From the NCBI RefSeq assembly GCF_009389715.1, contig NW_024067778.1, positions 476,001 to 540,000 on the forward strand: a DNA stretch of 64,000 bases, read 5' to 3'. Both the position numbers and the translations under genes were made by a program. This document shows positions 31,821 to 43,963 of the stretch, piece by piece. Within the stretch, counting starts at the first letter, position 1. Each line of letters opens with the position of its first letter. The notes beneath the pieces were generated by a model. It ran no database searches. It saw nothing but the letters and a program-made list of their open reading frames with translations, and was not told the origin of the DNA. Source of the stretch: Phoenix dactylifera. Lineage: Eukaryota > Streptophyta > Magnoliopsida > Arecales > Arecaceae.

Positions 31821-31948
31821 GTGTCCTTAGCAAATGGGGGGGGTGTAGAGAGTATTTAATTTTTTTTTAATTTTTGGGGGGTGTCCTGAGCAATAGGGGG
31901 GTGTCCTGAGCAATAGGGGGGGTGTATATAGAACCACCCTTTTGGTCC

Positions 31949-32104
31949 CTGGCGAACTCTAAATTACATTAATGCAGCTTGCCCGCACTTTTATCAAACA
32001 TAAATTACTAAATGCTGCGCAAACAATGAGATATTATTATATTTTACAAATTTCAGCAAAATTATTTAAATAAAAAATAATAATAAATATCAGAAAAAAT
32101 TATG
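31949..32104. other. AT-rich spacer right of the MULE
   Basis: This is the original upstream flank of SRP54 displaced by the MULE. Nothing recognisable was seen in it. Confidence 0.4.
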
Positions 32105-33199
32105 TTTTTGGTTTTTCAAATTTTGTTTGGAATTTTAATAAACCTCTAGACTTAAAAAAGCTAATGCCTAATTTTTCTTATCAATTTAAATGCCGTTCTT
32201 TCCTCAGCCACTTTATTTTACTAGAAGATCTGATGGCATTTACCAATAATTGCGTGGTCTACCATATGATGGAAGCTTTTTAAATAGATAATTATATAGC
32301 CGGTTGGTGATGATATGGTATATAGATGATGATATAGCATAGTAAATAAAAAAATTTATTTTAATGATCCGGCATATGGGTGATGACGTAGCATGTGCTA
32401 TAAAATTTTCTATCTAAAAAATATTTAATTGTCGAGTGCCACATCATCGCCTATATAGCATAAATTGTGTTTTTGATCTTCTAAGTTTTACAAATATTTT
32501 TATATGATCCTCATCGTTTTAAAAAATTTTAATTAGATTCCTTGATTTTCAAGTGTAGTTTAATGTAGCCTTGTTGACCTAGTTGCAGGGCAAGTGATAA
32601 TTCTAAAGTAGGCTAAGCCGTTGGATGTATTTAAAAAGCCAGAGATGACGACAATATTTAAAACGCGGAGGCTGGGGCTGGGCCCAAAGATGACCCAAAG
32701 CAGATCAAGTTTGGAGATTTGAATATTGCCACCATGGTCGTAGTGGCAATGGTGGAGAGGTACGCAGGCAAGCTCGCTATCGCTGTCGAGATTCTCTTTG
32801 AAGAAGGATGGGTCGACAATCATAAACTATACGGCTAAAGATCTCAGACGTTTTCTCCGACTAAAGTAGAACGAGAAAGCCAAGAGAACAAATGAATTAA
32901 AAATAGAAATTATTATATTTTTTTTTAATCCTCCTTTACTTTTCATTCTTCGTGGGTTCGATTCGGACTCTCTTTGTTTGCATTTCTAGAAGAATGAGAT
33001 TAGAAGATTGAATGGAAGTTTAGATTAATAACATATGATGGGGTGTTATATACGAGTCATGATGGTGTAGATTTTCTTTTTGCCTTGCGTGTATTTATGT
33101 CTATTTTGGTGGAAGGTAGGAGGAAAAGAAAGATGAGGTTAAAAATATGATTAAAGATAGAGTAAAATCAACAATATAATAATATATTATTAATATAAT

Positions 33200-33230
<31 letters not shown>

Positions 33231-33705
33231 TACTCTTTATATTAGTGTTAACTATCCTCGTTATATTAGTTTACATTTGATTTTTAAACTATAAGAACCA
33301 TATAAGAAAATTTTTGAAACTTGAAGGACCAAAAATACAATTTATGGTACATAGGTGATGATGTGACATATCGGTGATGATGTAGCACTCAGTAATCAGA
33401 CACTTTTAGGTAAAAAATTTCACAGCATGTGCCACAACATCATCCATATGCCATATCATTATCCACATGCCACATCATTAATCGGCCAAATAATCATTTA
33501 TCTAACTAGTTTCTGCCATATAATCAGTTACGTAATCACCTATTAATGCCAATAGGGACTTCTAATAAGGGAAAGTAGCCAGAATCCAAGGGAAGGACAA
33601 TAATAAAATAGTTGAGAAAAAATACAGACCAAATTTGAACTTTTAAAAGTTTAAGAATTTATTAAAACCTATAAATTTGGAGGACCAAAAGTATAATCAA
33701 GCCTA
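32105..33705. mobile_element. Long inverted-repeat element, non-autonomous
   Basis: Left ATTATGTTTTTGGTTTTTCAA and the complement of the right GATTATACTTTTGGTCCTCC begin inverted arms with further matching blocks (GGTGATGATATGG; ATGTGGCATATGG; GTGCTACATC) at about 32250-32480 and 33340-33560. The middle has no recognisable transposase. A minus-strand frame at 32560-32823 matches nothing I know. Borders are approximate and no target duplication was resolved. Confidence 0.55.
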
Positions 33706-33840
33706 AATGTCATAAAAAATGGCTGGAACCTTGATCTTCTAGTTATAAGCTACCCAAGTACCACAATCCACCAAGCTAAGTTGAGTGAGGCAGCTCCACC
33801 CACACGACCCAACTTGGAAATGAACCATCAGAAGCCAGAT
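33706..33840. other. Unassigned spacer with a 32-bp sequence shared with 59757-59789
   Basis: TACCACAATCC(A/G)CC(A/T)AGC followed by TAAGTTGAGTGAGG appears here at 33759-33790 and again in the same orientation at 59757-59789, with two mismatches. It adjoins the end of RUVBL1 similarity at about 33840. Its identity is unknown. Confidence 0.5.
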
Positions 33841-34424
33841 TCAAGATCATATTCTGTAGCAAAAGCATCACATCTACATACTCTCTTCACTGCACCACTA
33901 TTTGCTTCTATGTAAATAACATCACCTACAACAACCTTTTCCTTAATTAAAGCATCATAAATGGTTGGATCTGTTGCTGGAATTTGGATCCGGGGGTGAC
34001 CACTGGGCTAGGAAGGTAGACCTCCGGTGCTGGATCAGTAGGTGGCGGCGGTCTGGCGGCGCACGACGTCCTCCCGGAGACCTGCAAGAAGCCGGTGGCC
34101 GGGGTTTCCGGTGCCGGCCCTCCGATGCTTAAGTCAGAGGGGGTGTATGAATGGGAGGAGTAGTGAATACCCAGAGTTTCCATCTCCCGGCCCCCTCTAA
34201 AATGGAGAAGTTCCTCTTTTATAGAGGGGGCTGGGTTACCTGTGATGTGACGGGGCAAACGGTCTGTCGTACGATTGAGCATGTAGTAGAAATTAATGCT
34301 CGATCGTGTGAATCAATGCTGTTGCTGCAGGAGATTAGGTCGAAGCTCCCAAATCATCGTGGAGTCATGCCATCATTCGTAGCCACGTGGATTTGCCGTA
34401 AGAGGCTTGATGTCCGTAGACAGC

Positions 34425-34575
34425 AGAGGTCATACGCCTTAATTGTTGAGTGAGCTGAGTGCCTGTAGGGGCCATATGCTTTGATTGTTGAGTAAACTGA
34501 ATGCCTGTAGGAGCCATACGCTTTGATTGTTGAGTAAACTGAATGCCTGTAGGAGCCATCCGCTTTGATTGTCGA
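34425..34575. repeat. Tandem repeat of about 61 bp in the Tat-like LTR
   Basis: Two and a half to three copies of a unit containing TTGATTGTTGAGTAAACTGA and GCCTGTAGGAGCCATAC, nearly identical in the last two copies. Confidence 0.85.
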
Positions 34576-34735
34576 CGAAGGCAAAGCGTAGTTTTTCGGT
34601 CGCGCTGCGGGGAGATGTGACCACAGCGCGCGAGTCGGGCGTCTTTGGGTCTGTAGAGCTGCTCGGACGCTTCCAGGTCGGAGGGGCCATTCGGGCACCT
34701 CCAGGTCGGAGGATCCGCTCAGATGCTTCCAGGTC

Positions 34736-36521
34736 TGTTGCCCAGATAGACAACCCAAGAGGGGGGGTGAATTGGGTTTAATTAGTTGCAAGATGATTAA
34801 TTAGTTGCTATGTGTTGTGAGTGAAATGAGAGTAAGAGAGAGAGACACAAGCAATCACAAACACAATATTTTTATAGTGGTTCGGAGCTAACCCTTGCTC
34901 CTACGTCCACTCCCCAAGTCTCACTTGGGAATTCACTATAACCCCTCGGATTACAGCCGGTTGTTTTCCAAGCTCACAACCAAACTTGTTGTTTTACGAG
35001 GTCACAACGAACTCGGTCGGTTTTTCCAGGCTCACCGACTAGAACCACCCCGATTGTTTTTCTGGGATCACAATCGAACCCTTACACCGTTGGTTTCAAC
35101 CTAGGCTCACCAACAAACCTATATACCCTTGATTCAATCCCCTGATTGAATCAAGTAAGGACAAGATGGAAAGAACAAAGACAAATAGAAAAAACAGAGC
35201 TTCTAAAAAGCAGATATACAGCGATATTAATAAGAGTAAAGTTAAGAGCCCTCAAACACGTTTGAGTTGGAGAAGAGAAGGGCTTCTTGAACTTTGGGTC
35301 TCCTCTTGAAAATCTGGAAGACTTGAAGGTAGGAGGAGACTTCTTTTAATGCTGGAAAGAGTTGGTTGAATGGAGTTAATGGCCCTCTTCCTTCTTTTCC
35401 GTTGAAATCAGTTTGCAGAGAAAGGATGCTTGATTTCTTTGAGTGGAATGGTACTTCTCTGCCTTGCTACAGTCCTCTGTGGCTATTTAAGCCATCCCCC
35501 ACGGAAACTAGCCGTTAGACACATTTTTCTGCCCGTTCTGCACACTCTGCACATCCTGACAATGTGTCCGTTGGGGTCGGAGTCGACTCGCGCGATCTGG
35601 AGTCGACTCGGCTGTAACAGGAGTCGACTCATGCTTTTCTGGAGTCGGCTCGGCAACTGTTCCGAATTTGAATTAAAGTGACCTCCTCGACTGGGAGTCG
35701 ACTCGACTTAACCCGGAGTCGACTCGCCAAAAACTGGAGCTGACTTGGCATTCTTGGAGTCGGCTCATCCCATGGAATTCATGGAGCTATTTTTCAACTT
35801 GGCCCACTCGAGTCGACTCGACAGTCCTGGGAGTCAACTCGGCGCTCAGAGCCCGAACTCCCTATCTTCTGTCTTTTAGCTCGTCCAGTCTTGAAGTCGA
35901 CTCGAACTGTTCCGGAGTCGACTCGGCTCTCAGTTTCCGAAACTCAGTCTTCTGCCTTTTTGGTGTAGCGCTGCCTTGGAGTCGACTCGGCTCTCAGAGA
36001 CAACAATTTGGTCTTCTGTCTTTTTGGGGTCGCGTTGTCTCGGAGTCGACTCGCGCATTGCGGGAGTCGACTCGGATCTCAGTGTCCGAAAACTGCTCTC
36101 TGACTTTTGCCTTGAACTCCCTGGAGTCGACTCAAACTACTTCGGAGTCGACTCGGTAAGCATTGGAGTCGACTCGCGCACTTCAGGAGTCGACTCGCTG
36201 ACAGGTTTTAAATTGTGTCTTTCTGTTCATCTGTCTGTTCTCAGTCGGAGTCGACTCGTAATGTTCCGGAGTCGACTCGAGCCCGTGCCAGTGCTTCTGA
36301 TACGCTTGGAGTCGACTCGTAATATCCCGGAGTCGACTCGAGTCTCAGACTTTGGTTCAAACTGACTTCTTAACTTATCCAAAATATCTTGAACCAAATC
36401 TAGAAACACTTAGACAAGATTTTCACTGAAACACTCGATTGAATTCATTAGTAAACAAAAGATATACTCAAATGCTTTGAGCTCATCAAAATCAAATATG
36501 GTTATAATCAATCACTCCACA
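34736..36521 (-). repeat. 3' LTR of the Sirevirus
   Basis: 1786 bp, TGTTGCCCAGATAG ... ATCACTCCACA on the plus strand. It contains about 19 exact copies of the 10-bp palindrome GAGTCGACTC (or its 9-bp core) between 35579 and 36340, often as pairs about 20 bp apart. It is about 50 bp shorter than the other LTR because of small indels near the terminus and near 35050. Confidence 0.95.
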
Positions 36522-36540
36522 ATCTCCCCCTTTTTGATGA
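36522..36540 (-). promoter_or_regulatory. Polypurine tract of the Sirevirus
   Basis: On the minus strand, CATCAAAAAGGGGGAGAT abuts the 3' LTR. It is the plus-strand DNA primer for reverse transcription and matches the Sirevirus-type tract. Confidence 0.9.
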
Positions 36541-37018
36541 TGACAAAATATTGAGTATATGTAAAGTGAATTGCTCAATAAACAAGGAAATGAAATCTAT
36601 AAATGAATTCAAGTGTCTGGTTTTTTAATTTATCCAAACTTGAAAGGTGTGAAACAATAAATTTTGGAGTTAAAGCTCCCCCTTTCATTTGGAATTATAT
36701 AAGCCTTCATGTCATGCACTCAATTGTTTGGCTTATATAGATATAATGATTTGGCTTTCTTAAAAATTCAGATTCTCCCCCTCAACATATGCATTCAACT
36801 TTGTTTTGATTTTCATTTTGATTCCTTTTACATATCTATTAAATATTTCTCCTCCTTTTTGTCATCGTATCAAAAAGGAGGTAAGCAGAACATACAAGCG
36901 AGTACAGATAAATGTGCACAATATTGAAGAAAATTGTCTACTCATTGTATTGATGTATATGTATTTGTGAATACAATAAGTAAAGCTGTAAATACAAGTC
37001 AAAATACAAAAAAAAGAG

Positions 37019-38488
37019 CTAAGGCTTCCTCGAGGAGGATGCGGCTCCCCGGGGCATTCGTTCCGCGAGTAGGGTGACCGCATTGGTGACATGCTCTAAC
37101 TGTCTGATAATGGCCGAGGTGGCCCTGCTGTGTGTCATGTCGAGCTCGGTCACAGTCTGCTGAAGTGTGTCTAGCTTGGCGATGAGCACATTCGCCAAGC
37201 GCTCGGCCCCCTGACTAGTGGTGCCCATGTCATGTCGGATGTCATCGCGCATCTTCCGAGTGGTGCTCGTGACATCGCTCATGCTAGAGAACTGGGCTTG
37301 TATCAGGCTCCTGACATTGTAGATTTCTTCCCGCACATGGGCCGTCATCTCGGTCACGGCTTACAGGGAAGGAACCAATGCAGAAGAGGGTGTAGGGGAG
37401 GGAGCAGTCGCTGGACCTCGGAGCTCCCTCAGCAGGTCGTCCCGAAGATCCCTCACTATCTCCTGCCGCAACTCCCGGAGCTGCTTAGGAGAAATGCGAA
37501 CCTCCATGGGCTGAGTAGGTGGAGCTGAGGAGGAGGGTCCGGCTGAAGTGGTGGGAGCTGAGGTGGAGGGAAAGGTAGGGAAGTCAGAATCAGGGTCAGG
37601 ATTGGGGGAGTGTCTGGAAGTATGTGTGGAGGTAGATGATTTCCTAACCCAGGTTTCCTCTACCTTACGAAACCCCATCCTGTGTAGGATTTCCGGACGC
37701 ATGCGATCTGTCCATCGCAATGCGCGAGAGGGTTCCCCCTCAGGAATAGGAATCTCGGCCTCCCTAAAGATAAGTGTGTATAGCATGCCATAGGGGAGGG
37801 TGAGCCTAGGTCTATCTAGTGGCTCACATAGATATCTATAAATGAGTTTCGGAAAGTTGATTGGGGTGTCCTGGAGGATGTAGAACATAAGGGCTAGGTC
37901 CCTCTCAGAAACAAAATCGAAGCGGCCAGTCTTCGGAAAGAGGGTCCTAGAGATGATGCTAAGGAGGAGCCGCATCTCAACAGAAAGTGAGCTAGCGGAC
38001 ACCTCATCTAAGGGGGACTGGGGTGGATATCCTAGAATGGCCGTAAGGGCCTCAGTCCTATCCTCGGGGTGTGTGGGAGCTACCCCTACTTGTGGAAGGT
38101 GGAGGATTTGGGCTATGAAATCCTCGAAAATAAACAATGGGACACCGGCTACAGTTCCCTCTATTCCCCCATTGCCCCTATGGACAGTACCATAAAACTC
38201 TCTAACTAGGCCAGGGTATGTGGGGAGATCTAAGGAACAAAAATACTCTAAACCCTGGGCCCGCAATCTCTCTCCTATGGTAAAGCCCTCCCGGGAGAGA
38301 TAGTCAAAATCGACGTATCTCCCGGTGGAGACCGTCTTCCCGGCGCACGGCCTCGAGGGAACCTCCCTCGGCGGGGAACGAACCGGAGGTTCTGGCCTCA
38401 CGGGATCGTTCCGAGCCTTGGAATGTCTCTCGGCACCGGTCGCGGGTTGGGACCTCTTCCGGCTTGGGACAACGGCTTTACGAGGCAT
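37019..38488 (-). pseudogene. Sirevirus envelope-like ORF, one in-frame stop
   Basis: Starts at MPRKAVVPSRKRSQ (38488) and is open for 375 codons, to TAA at 37363-37361. The same frame then stays open for another 113 codons to 37019. The N-terminal part is basic and Pro-rich; the middle (SREGFTIGERL; VAGVPLFIFEDF) resembles the plant retrotransposon domain of Sirevirus third ORFs. Two Ser/Thr/Pro-rich linkers follow, and the C-terminal portion after the stop is heptad-rich (coiled coil). No clear signal peptide or transmembrane helix was seen, so true envelope function is doubtful. The stop would remove only the coiled-coil tail. It lies downstream of pol, as in other Sireviruses. Confidence 0.8.
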
Positions 38489-39036
38489 GGTCGACCTAGA
38501 ATGGGGTAAAACGCTAATGGATGGAGGAAGGTCGACGGAAAAAAAAACCTAAGGGCGGCCGGAGACGACGTAGGAGACGACTCTAGGGTTTGTGAATAGT
38601 GGCGGCGGTGAATAGAAGTGTTGAGTAAACGCTTGAATTAGGGTTAAAAAAGTCGGATCCCGACTGCGAGTCGACTCCTGTAAGTCTTGAGTCGACTCGA
38701 CCTCGAGTCGACTCCAAAATATGCGCGAGTCGACTCTCCTTATGCGCCTATTGACCTCGAGTCGACTCCCGACTGTATGCGAGTCGACTCCCCCTCTGCT
38801 GCCATCGATCTCGAGTCGACTCCCGTAAATATGCGAGTCGACTCCCCCTTACGAGCCGACTCTGAAACTTACTCGAATCGTCTCGAACTCTGGCACGCAC
38901 CTAAAAATCATGCTATGTTCGTGCCGAATGAGGAAAAATCACTAAGTTATGGTCTGATTTGATGATCATTGAAAAGAAACTCTATATATTAACCACAATC
39001 TAATCATCAAAATCAATGAACTAGAAGAGAATATCA
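38489..39036. other. Non-coding spacer between pol and envelope-like gene, with palindrome array
   Basis: Holds eight copies of GAGTCGACTC at about 38665-38850, the same palindrome as in the LTRs, with CTCGAGTCGACTCC and TATGCGAGTCGACTCC contexts alternating. No other coding signal. Confidence 0.85.
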
Positions 39037-42000
39037 CTAGGATGGATCAATCACTTCTAATCCTCTTCTAAGTACACTAAATCTCTCTTCACTCAAGGGT
39101 TTTGTGAAGATATCAGCTAATTGATCATCAGTGCAAACAAATTGAAGTGTCACATCACCATTCATTACATGATCTCTTATGAAGTGATGTCTTATCTCAA
39201 TATGTTTAGTTCTTGAATGCTGAATTGGATTTTTAGTTAGATTAATGGCACTTGTATTATCACAATTAATGGGAATTTTATCCTGTTTAATGCCGTAATC
39301 TTTCAATTGTTGTTTGATCCACATGATTTGAGCACAACAACTCCCGGCTGCAACATATTCAGCTTCAGCAGTAGATAATGCAACCGAATTTTGTTTCTTG
39401 CTAACCCATGAGATTAAGTTTTCTCCTAGGAATTGACATGACCCGCTGGTGCTTTTTCTATCAAGTTTACATCCAGCAAAGTCTGAATCTGTGTATCCTA
39501 TTAAGTTCAGGCTAGATTCTTTAGAATACCATAACCCTATATTCTTTGTTCCTATTAGGTATTTAAAGATTCTCTTGACTGCAATTAGATGAGATTCCTT
39601 AGGATTAGACTGATATCTAGCACACATGCAAACACTAAACATGATATCAAGTCTACTTGCAGTAAGATACAATAAAGATCCTATCATACCTCTATATAAC
39701 TTCTGATCTATAGATTTACCTGATTCATCTTGGTCTAATTTGCATGATGAGCTCATGGGGGTGCTGATTGACTTGTTTCCCTCCATATCAAACTTCTTAA
39801 GCATCTCCTTGATGTATTTAGCTTGATTGATGAAGATGCCTTCTTCAGATTGTTTGATTTGAAGCCCGAGGAAATAGTTCAGCTCTCCCATCATGCTCAT
39901 CTCAAATTCACTCTGCATCAAGTCAGCAAATTCTTCGCAGAGGCGATTGTTAGTAGAACCAAAAATAATATCATCAACATAAATCTGCACTAACAACATA
40001 TCTTTATTTTTCTTCTTTAGAAACAATGTTGTATCTACATTTCCCCTAGAAAACTCATGTTCTAATAGGAATTTGCTAAGCCTCTCATACCATGCTTTAG
40101 GTGCTTGTTTCAAACCATAAAGTGCTTTATTAAGTTTATACACATGATTAGGGTATTGATGATTCTCAAAACCAGGAGGTTGTTCTACATACACCTCCTC
40201 ATTAATATACCCATTTAGAAATGCACTTTTTACATCCATTTGAAATAACTTGAAATCCTTAGAACATGCAAATGCTAATAATAATCTAATTGCCTCGAGT
40301 CTAGCTACAGTAGCAAAAGTTTCATCAAAATCTATACCTTCTTCTTGATTATACCCCTTTGCTACTAGTCTAGCCTTATTCCTTATTACAATTCCATTTT
40401 CATCAAGTTTGTTTTTATATATCCATTTGGTACCTATGATTGAATATTCAGGAGGTCTTTCAACTAGATTCCATACCTTGTTTCTAGTAAATTGGTTTAA
40501 TTCTTCTTGCATTGCATTTATCCAATTTACATCTTTTTCAGCTTCTTCTATGTGTTTGGGCTCAAAATGTGAAACGAAAGCTAGATGATTGTTTAAGTTC
40601 CTAAGAGATGCTCTAGTCCTAACAGGTTGAGATGGATCATCTAGAATTAATTTCTTAGGATGCCCGTGAGCAAACCTCCAAGCCTTAGTCAGCCCATGAT
40701 CCATAATAGCCTCTTGGCTTGATGATGCATTTCTAATTAATTTTTGATTATCATCTTGTAATGTCATCTCATCTATCTTTTCTTCAAGAATTTCAGCATC
40801 ATCATCAAGATTAACTCTCTTACTAGAAGAGATATCACTAGAATCATCAAAAACGACATGTATGGATTCTTCTATAACTAGGGTTCTTTTATTAAAGACT
40901 CTATAGGCTTTACTAGTTGTAGAGTACCCCAAGAATATACCCTCATCCGATTTAGAGTCAAATTTTCCTAGATTATCTTTCCCATTATTATGAACAAAAT
41001 ACCTACATCCAAAGATATGAAAATAGTTCACTTTTGGTTTTCTGTTTTTCCAAAGTTCATAAGGTGTTTTCTTTATAATGGGTCTTAATAAAACTCTATT
41101 TAATATATGACATGAGGTATTTATGGCTTCTCCCCAAAAGTACTTAGGGAGATTACTTTCACATAACATAGTTCTAGCCATTTTCTCTAGAGTTCTATTT
41201 TTCCTTTCCACAACTCCATTTTGTTGTGGTGTCCTAGGTGCAGAAAAATTATGAGTTATCCCTTTTTTACTACAAAACTCATCAAATAAATGATTTTCAA
41301 ATTCGGTTCCATGGTCACTTCTAATAGCTATGACTGAAGTGTCTCTAGCATTTGTTACTTCTTTATGAAATTTCTTGAAAATTGAAAATGCTTGATCCTT
41401 ATGACCTAAGAACATGACCCAAATGTATCTAGAATAATCATCTACGATAACTAGACCATATTTATTTCCACCTAGACTTGTGGTTCTAGTTGGTCCGAAT
41501 AGGTCCATGTGTAGTAGTTCTAGAGGTCTAGAGGTAGAGACACAATTTATAGATTTAAAGGAGTTCTTTGATTGTTTGCCAAATTGACATGCTTCACATA
41601 TTTTATTCTTTTCAAACTTTAGTTTTGGCAAACCTATCACGAAATCTCTTTTAACTAGTTTTGATATGGTGTCCATGCTTGCATGACCTAACTTACGGTG
41701 CCATAACCAACTAGCATCATTTTTCTTAGTTTCATTAACAACTAAACATGGGTTATGTTTGGCAAGATCCTCAAGATCTACAACATACACATTTCCACGT
41801 CTTATTCCTTTAAAAACTAAACTATTATCATTTGGGTTTGTTATGATGCATAGTGATGGTTTAAACATAACATCATAACCTCTATCACACAATTGACTAA
41901 TGCTTAGTAGATTATGCTTAAGACCATCAACATATCGAACATTATCAATAAAAGTTGAAGGGGTAATTTGTACTTTACCTATACCAATGATGTGACCTTG

Positions 42001-42142
42001 GTTATTGTCTCCAAAAGTCACAGCACCTCCCTTCTTAGCTTCAAGGGTGAAGAATTGATCCTTGTCACCCGTCATGTGTCTTGAGCAGCCACTGTCCAAG
42101 TACCAACAATTTTTATCGACTTTGGCTGCAAGACACTCCTAC
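39037..42142 (-). CDS. Sirevirus Pol polyprotein (protease, integrase, RT, RNase H)
   Basis: The open frame runs from just after a stop at about 42145 to 39037; the first ATG in the visible frame is at 42099. Domains in order: aspartic protease ([10 protein letters not shown]), pre-integrase zinc finger ([15 protein letters not shown]), integrase core ([30 protein letters not shown]), reverse transcriptase ([27 protein letters not shown]) and RNase H ([27 protein letters not shown]). No internal stop in over 1020 codons. Its frame differs from gag, so expression needs a shift, re-initiation or splicing. It may be catalytically intact. Confidence 0.96.
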
Positions 42143-42151
42143 ACAAGCAAA

Positions 42152-43930
42152 TCATATAGTTTTAGGTACCCAAGTTTTCTTGGGTCCTTCATGGTTAGTA
42201 GTGTTGGTTCCTTTTGGAACCCAAATTCTTTTAATTTTTCTTTTAGTTTTTCCTTTCCTATAATCACATACATTTGCTTTATGTCCTAAAGTTCCACAAC
42301 AAAAACAGGTTATTTTCTTAGTTTTACTTTCTCCTGCTTTAACAAAGAAGTTACTAAGGAGTTTTTGCTTATTTTTAGGTTTATACCCTAAACCCGCTCT
42401 ATTGAATACAGCTCGTTGACTATTAAGTATCATCTCTAATTTTTCTGAGCTATATGTAAATTTTTCTACAATGGGCTTGTATTTTTCAAGTTCTAGTGTC
42501 AATTTTTGTTTTTCTGTTTTTAGATCATTTAGTTCTTTTGTGAGACTCTCATTTATATGTTTATTGTTTTTAGGTTCTAATGTTTCTTTGTTCAGCCTTT
42601 CATTTTCTTTAGTTAAGGTATTATTCTTTTGTATCAAGATTTGGTTGCTTGTTTTAAGTTCTGCATTTTCTTTGATAAGAACATCTTTATCCTTAACTAA
42701 TGAATCATACTTACGGAGATGAGTTTGGTTAGTTACTTTTAGTTCTTTGTTTTTAACGTTTATTGTTTTGTATTCATCCATTAATTCATTGAAAGCATCA
42801 TATAATTCATCGAAAGTAAAATCTAAATGTGGTGCGGATGTTACCTCATTGTCGTTGGCCATAAAACACAGATTGGCCTTTTCTTCTTGTTCTTCATCCG
42901 ATGATGATGATGAGGTGTCGGAGTCCGATAGGGTGGAGACGAGGACTTTCTTCTTCTTGTACTTGCTCCCCTTTTTCAGCAAGGGACACTCAGCTCTGAA
43001 GTGCCCCGGCTTCTTGCACTCATAACAACCGATCCCCTCATTTTTCCTTTTCTTACCTTTATCCTTGTGATAGGAATTTGAGGGGCCTCTCCTTTGATGT
43101 GAGGATTTCTTCCGGTTGATGAATCTTCTGAACTTATGCACGAGAAGAGCCTCATCATCATCTCCCTCATGATCTTCTTCTTCACTGCTGCTACTGCAAG
43201 ACAAGTCTTTGTTAGATGATGTAGATTTGAGAGCTATTACCTTTTTCTTATGGGAGGACTCTTCTTCGCTGTGTTGCTTCATTGTTAGCTCGTGTGTCAT
43301 TAGGGATCCAAGAAGCTCCTCAAGTGGTAGCTTGTTCAAGTCCTTGGCTTCTTGGATTGCCATCACTTTGGCTTCCCATGACCTTGGTAGACAGCGAAGA
43401 ATCTTCCTGACAAGATCACTGTTAGTATAGTTTTTGCCAAGGCTTTTTAGGCTATTGACAATGTCAGTAAATCTAGTGAACATGCAAGTGATTGTTTCAT
43501 TAGAATCCATCTTAAATAGTTCATACTTACGAACCAATATATTTATTTTGGATTCTTTGACTTGATTCGTGCCCTCATGGGTCACTTCAAGTCTATCCCA
43601 AATCTCTTTTGCAGAATTGCAAGTAGAGACCCTATTGAATTCATTCCTATCTAATGCACAGTAAAGCACATTCATTGCTTTGGCATTGAGTTGTGCCTTT
43701 CTCATATCATGGTCATTCCAATCCTTTTCAAGTTTGGGTACAGTGACACCCTCTACATAGATGGATGGGATGTATGGTCCATTTAATATAATGGTCCACA
43801 TCTCATAGTCTTGGGCTTGGATAAATATTCTCATCCTAGCCTTCCAATATGAGTAGTCGGATCCATTAAAGAATGGGGGTCTTTGGGTGGACTGACCCTC
43901 AATGTGGGAAGATCCAAATGGGGTTGTCAT
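42152..43930 (-). CDS. Sirevirus Gag
   Basis: 592 residues, starting MTTPFGSSHIEGQ about 50 bp downstream of the primer-binding site. A gag-type N-terminal region (FFNGSDYSYWKARM; ALDRNEFNRVSTC) is followed by a zinc knuckle CYECKKPGHFRAEC (CX2CX4HX4C), a Ser/acidic stretch, a long coiled coil (KDKDVLIKENAELKTSN region) and a second knuckle CFCCGTLGHKANVC. Paired knuckles and a coiled-coil extension fit the large Sirevirus Gag. It ends TWVPKTI; pol resumes in another frame within about 10 bases. Confidence 0.95.
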   Translation of the reverse strand: MTTPFGSSHIEGQSTQRPPFFNGSDYSYWKARMRIFIQAQDYEMWTIILNGPYIPSIYVEGVTVPKLEKDWNDHDMRKAQLNAKAMNVLYCALDRNEFNRVSTCNSAKEIWDRLEVTHEGTNQVKESKINILVRKYELFKMDSNETITCMFTRFTDIVNSLKSLGKNYTNSDLVRKILRCLPRSWEAKVMAIQEAKDLNKLPLEELLGSLMTHELTMKQHSEEESSHKKKVIALKSTSSNKDLSCSSSSEEEDHEGDDDEALLVHKFRRFINRKKSSHQRRGPSNSYHKDKGKKRKNEGIGCYECKKPGHFRAECPLLKKGSKYKKKKVLVSTLSDSDTSSSSSDEEQEEKANLCFMANDNEVTSAPHLDFTFDELYDAFNELMDEYKTINVKNKELKVTNQTHLRKYDSLVKDKDVLIKENAELKTSNQILIQKNNTLTKENERLNKETLEPKNNKHINESLTKELNDLKTEKQKLTLELEKYKPIVEKFTYSSEKLEMILNSQRAVFNRAGLGYKPKNKQKLLSNFFVKAGESKTKKITCFCCGTLGHKANVCDYRKGKTKRKIKRIWVPKGTNTTNHEGPKKTWVPKTI

Positions 43931-43963
43931 TTTGATCTTTTACTCTTAGGGTAGAAGAGTTTA

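Larger units (their letters stand above)
24645..31939. mobile_element. Mutator-like element (MULE) with FAR1-OTU transposase and PMD gene
   Basis: A 7295-bp element. The left end reads GGGGGGTTCTATATACACCC; the right end, complemented, reads GGGTGGTTCTATATACACCC, and the match continues through CCCCTATTGCT(A/C)AGGACACC. A perfect 9-bp duplication TTTTGGTCC flanks it (24636-24644 and 31940-31948). The inner right end repeats the GGGGTGTCCT(G/T)AGCAA motif three times. The cargo is a plus-strand transposase-OTU gene and a minus-strand PMD gene converging at about 28.6-28.8 kb. It carries three private repeat arrays. Each gene has a single visible lesion, so the copy looks young but probably not autonomous now. 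Confidence 0.95.

Noticed and set aside
31237..31859. Long open frames on both strands in the MULE right end
   Set aside because: Compositional: hairpin array plus G-runs. The real genes of the element lie elsewhere with introns and domains.
32560..32823. Small minus-strand protein with a His-rich segment
   Set aside because: Lies inside an inverted-repeat element, resembles no family I know, and lacks supporting context.
35579..36340. GAGTCGACTC repeats as a CRISPR or centromeric satellite
   Set aside because: Confined to LTRs and one spacer of a copia element, with irregular spacing; better read as a motif array within the retrotransposon.
42071..42160. gag-pol junction as a programmed frameshift signal
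   Set aside because: The frame change is real, but no slippery heptamer with a downstream structure is evident; a stop lies just before the pol frame, so the expression mode is left open.
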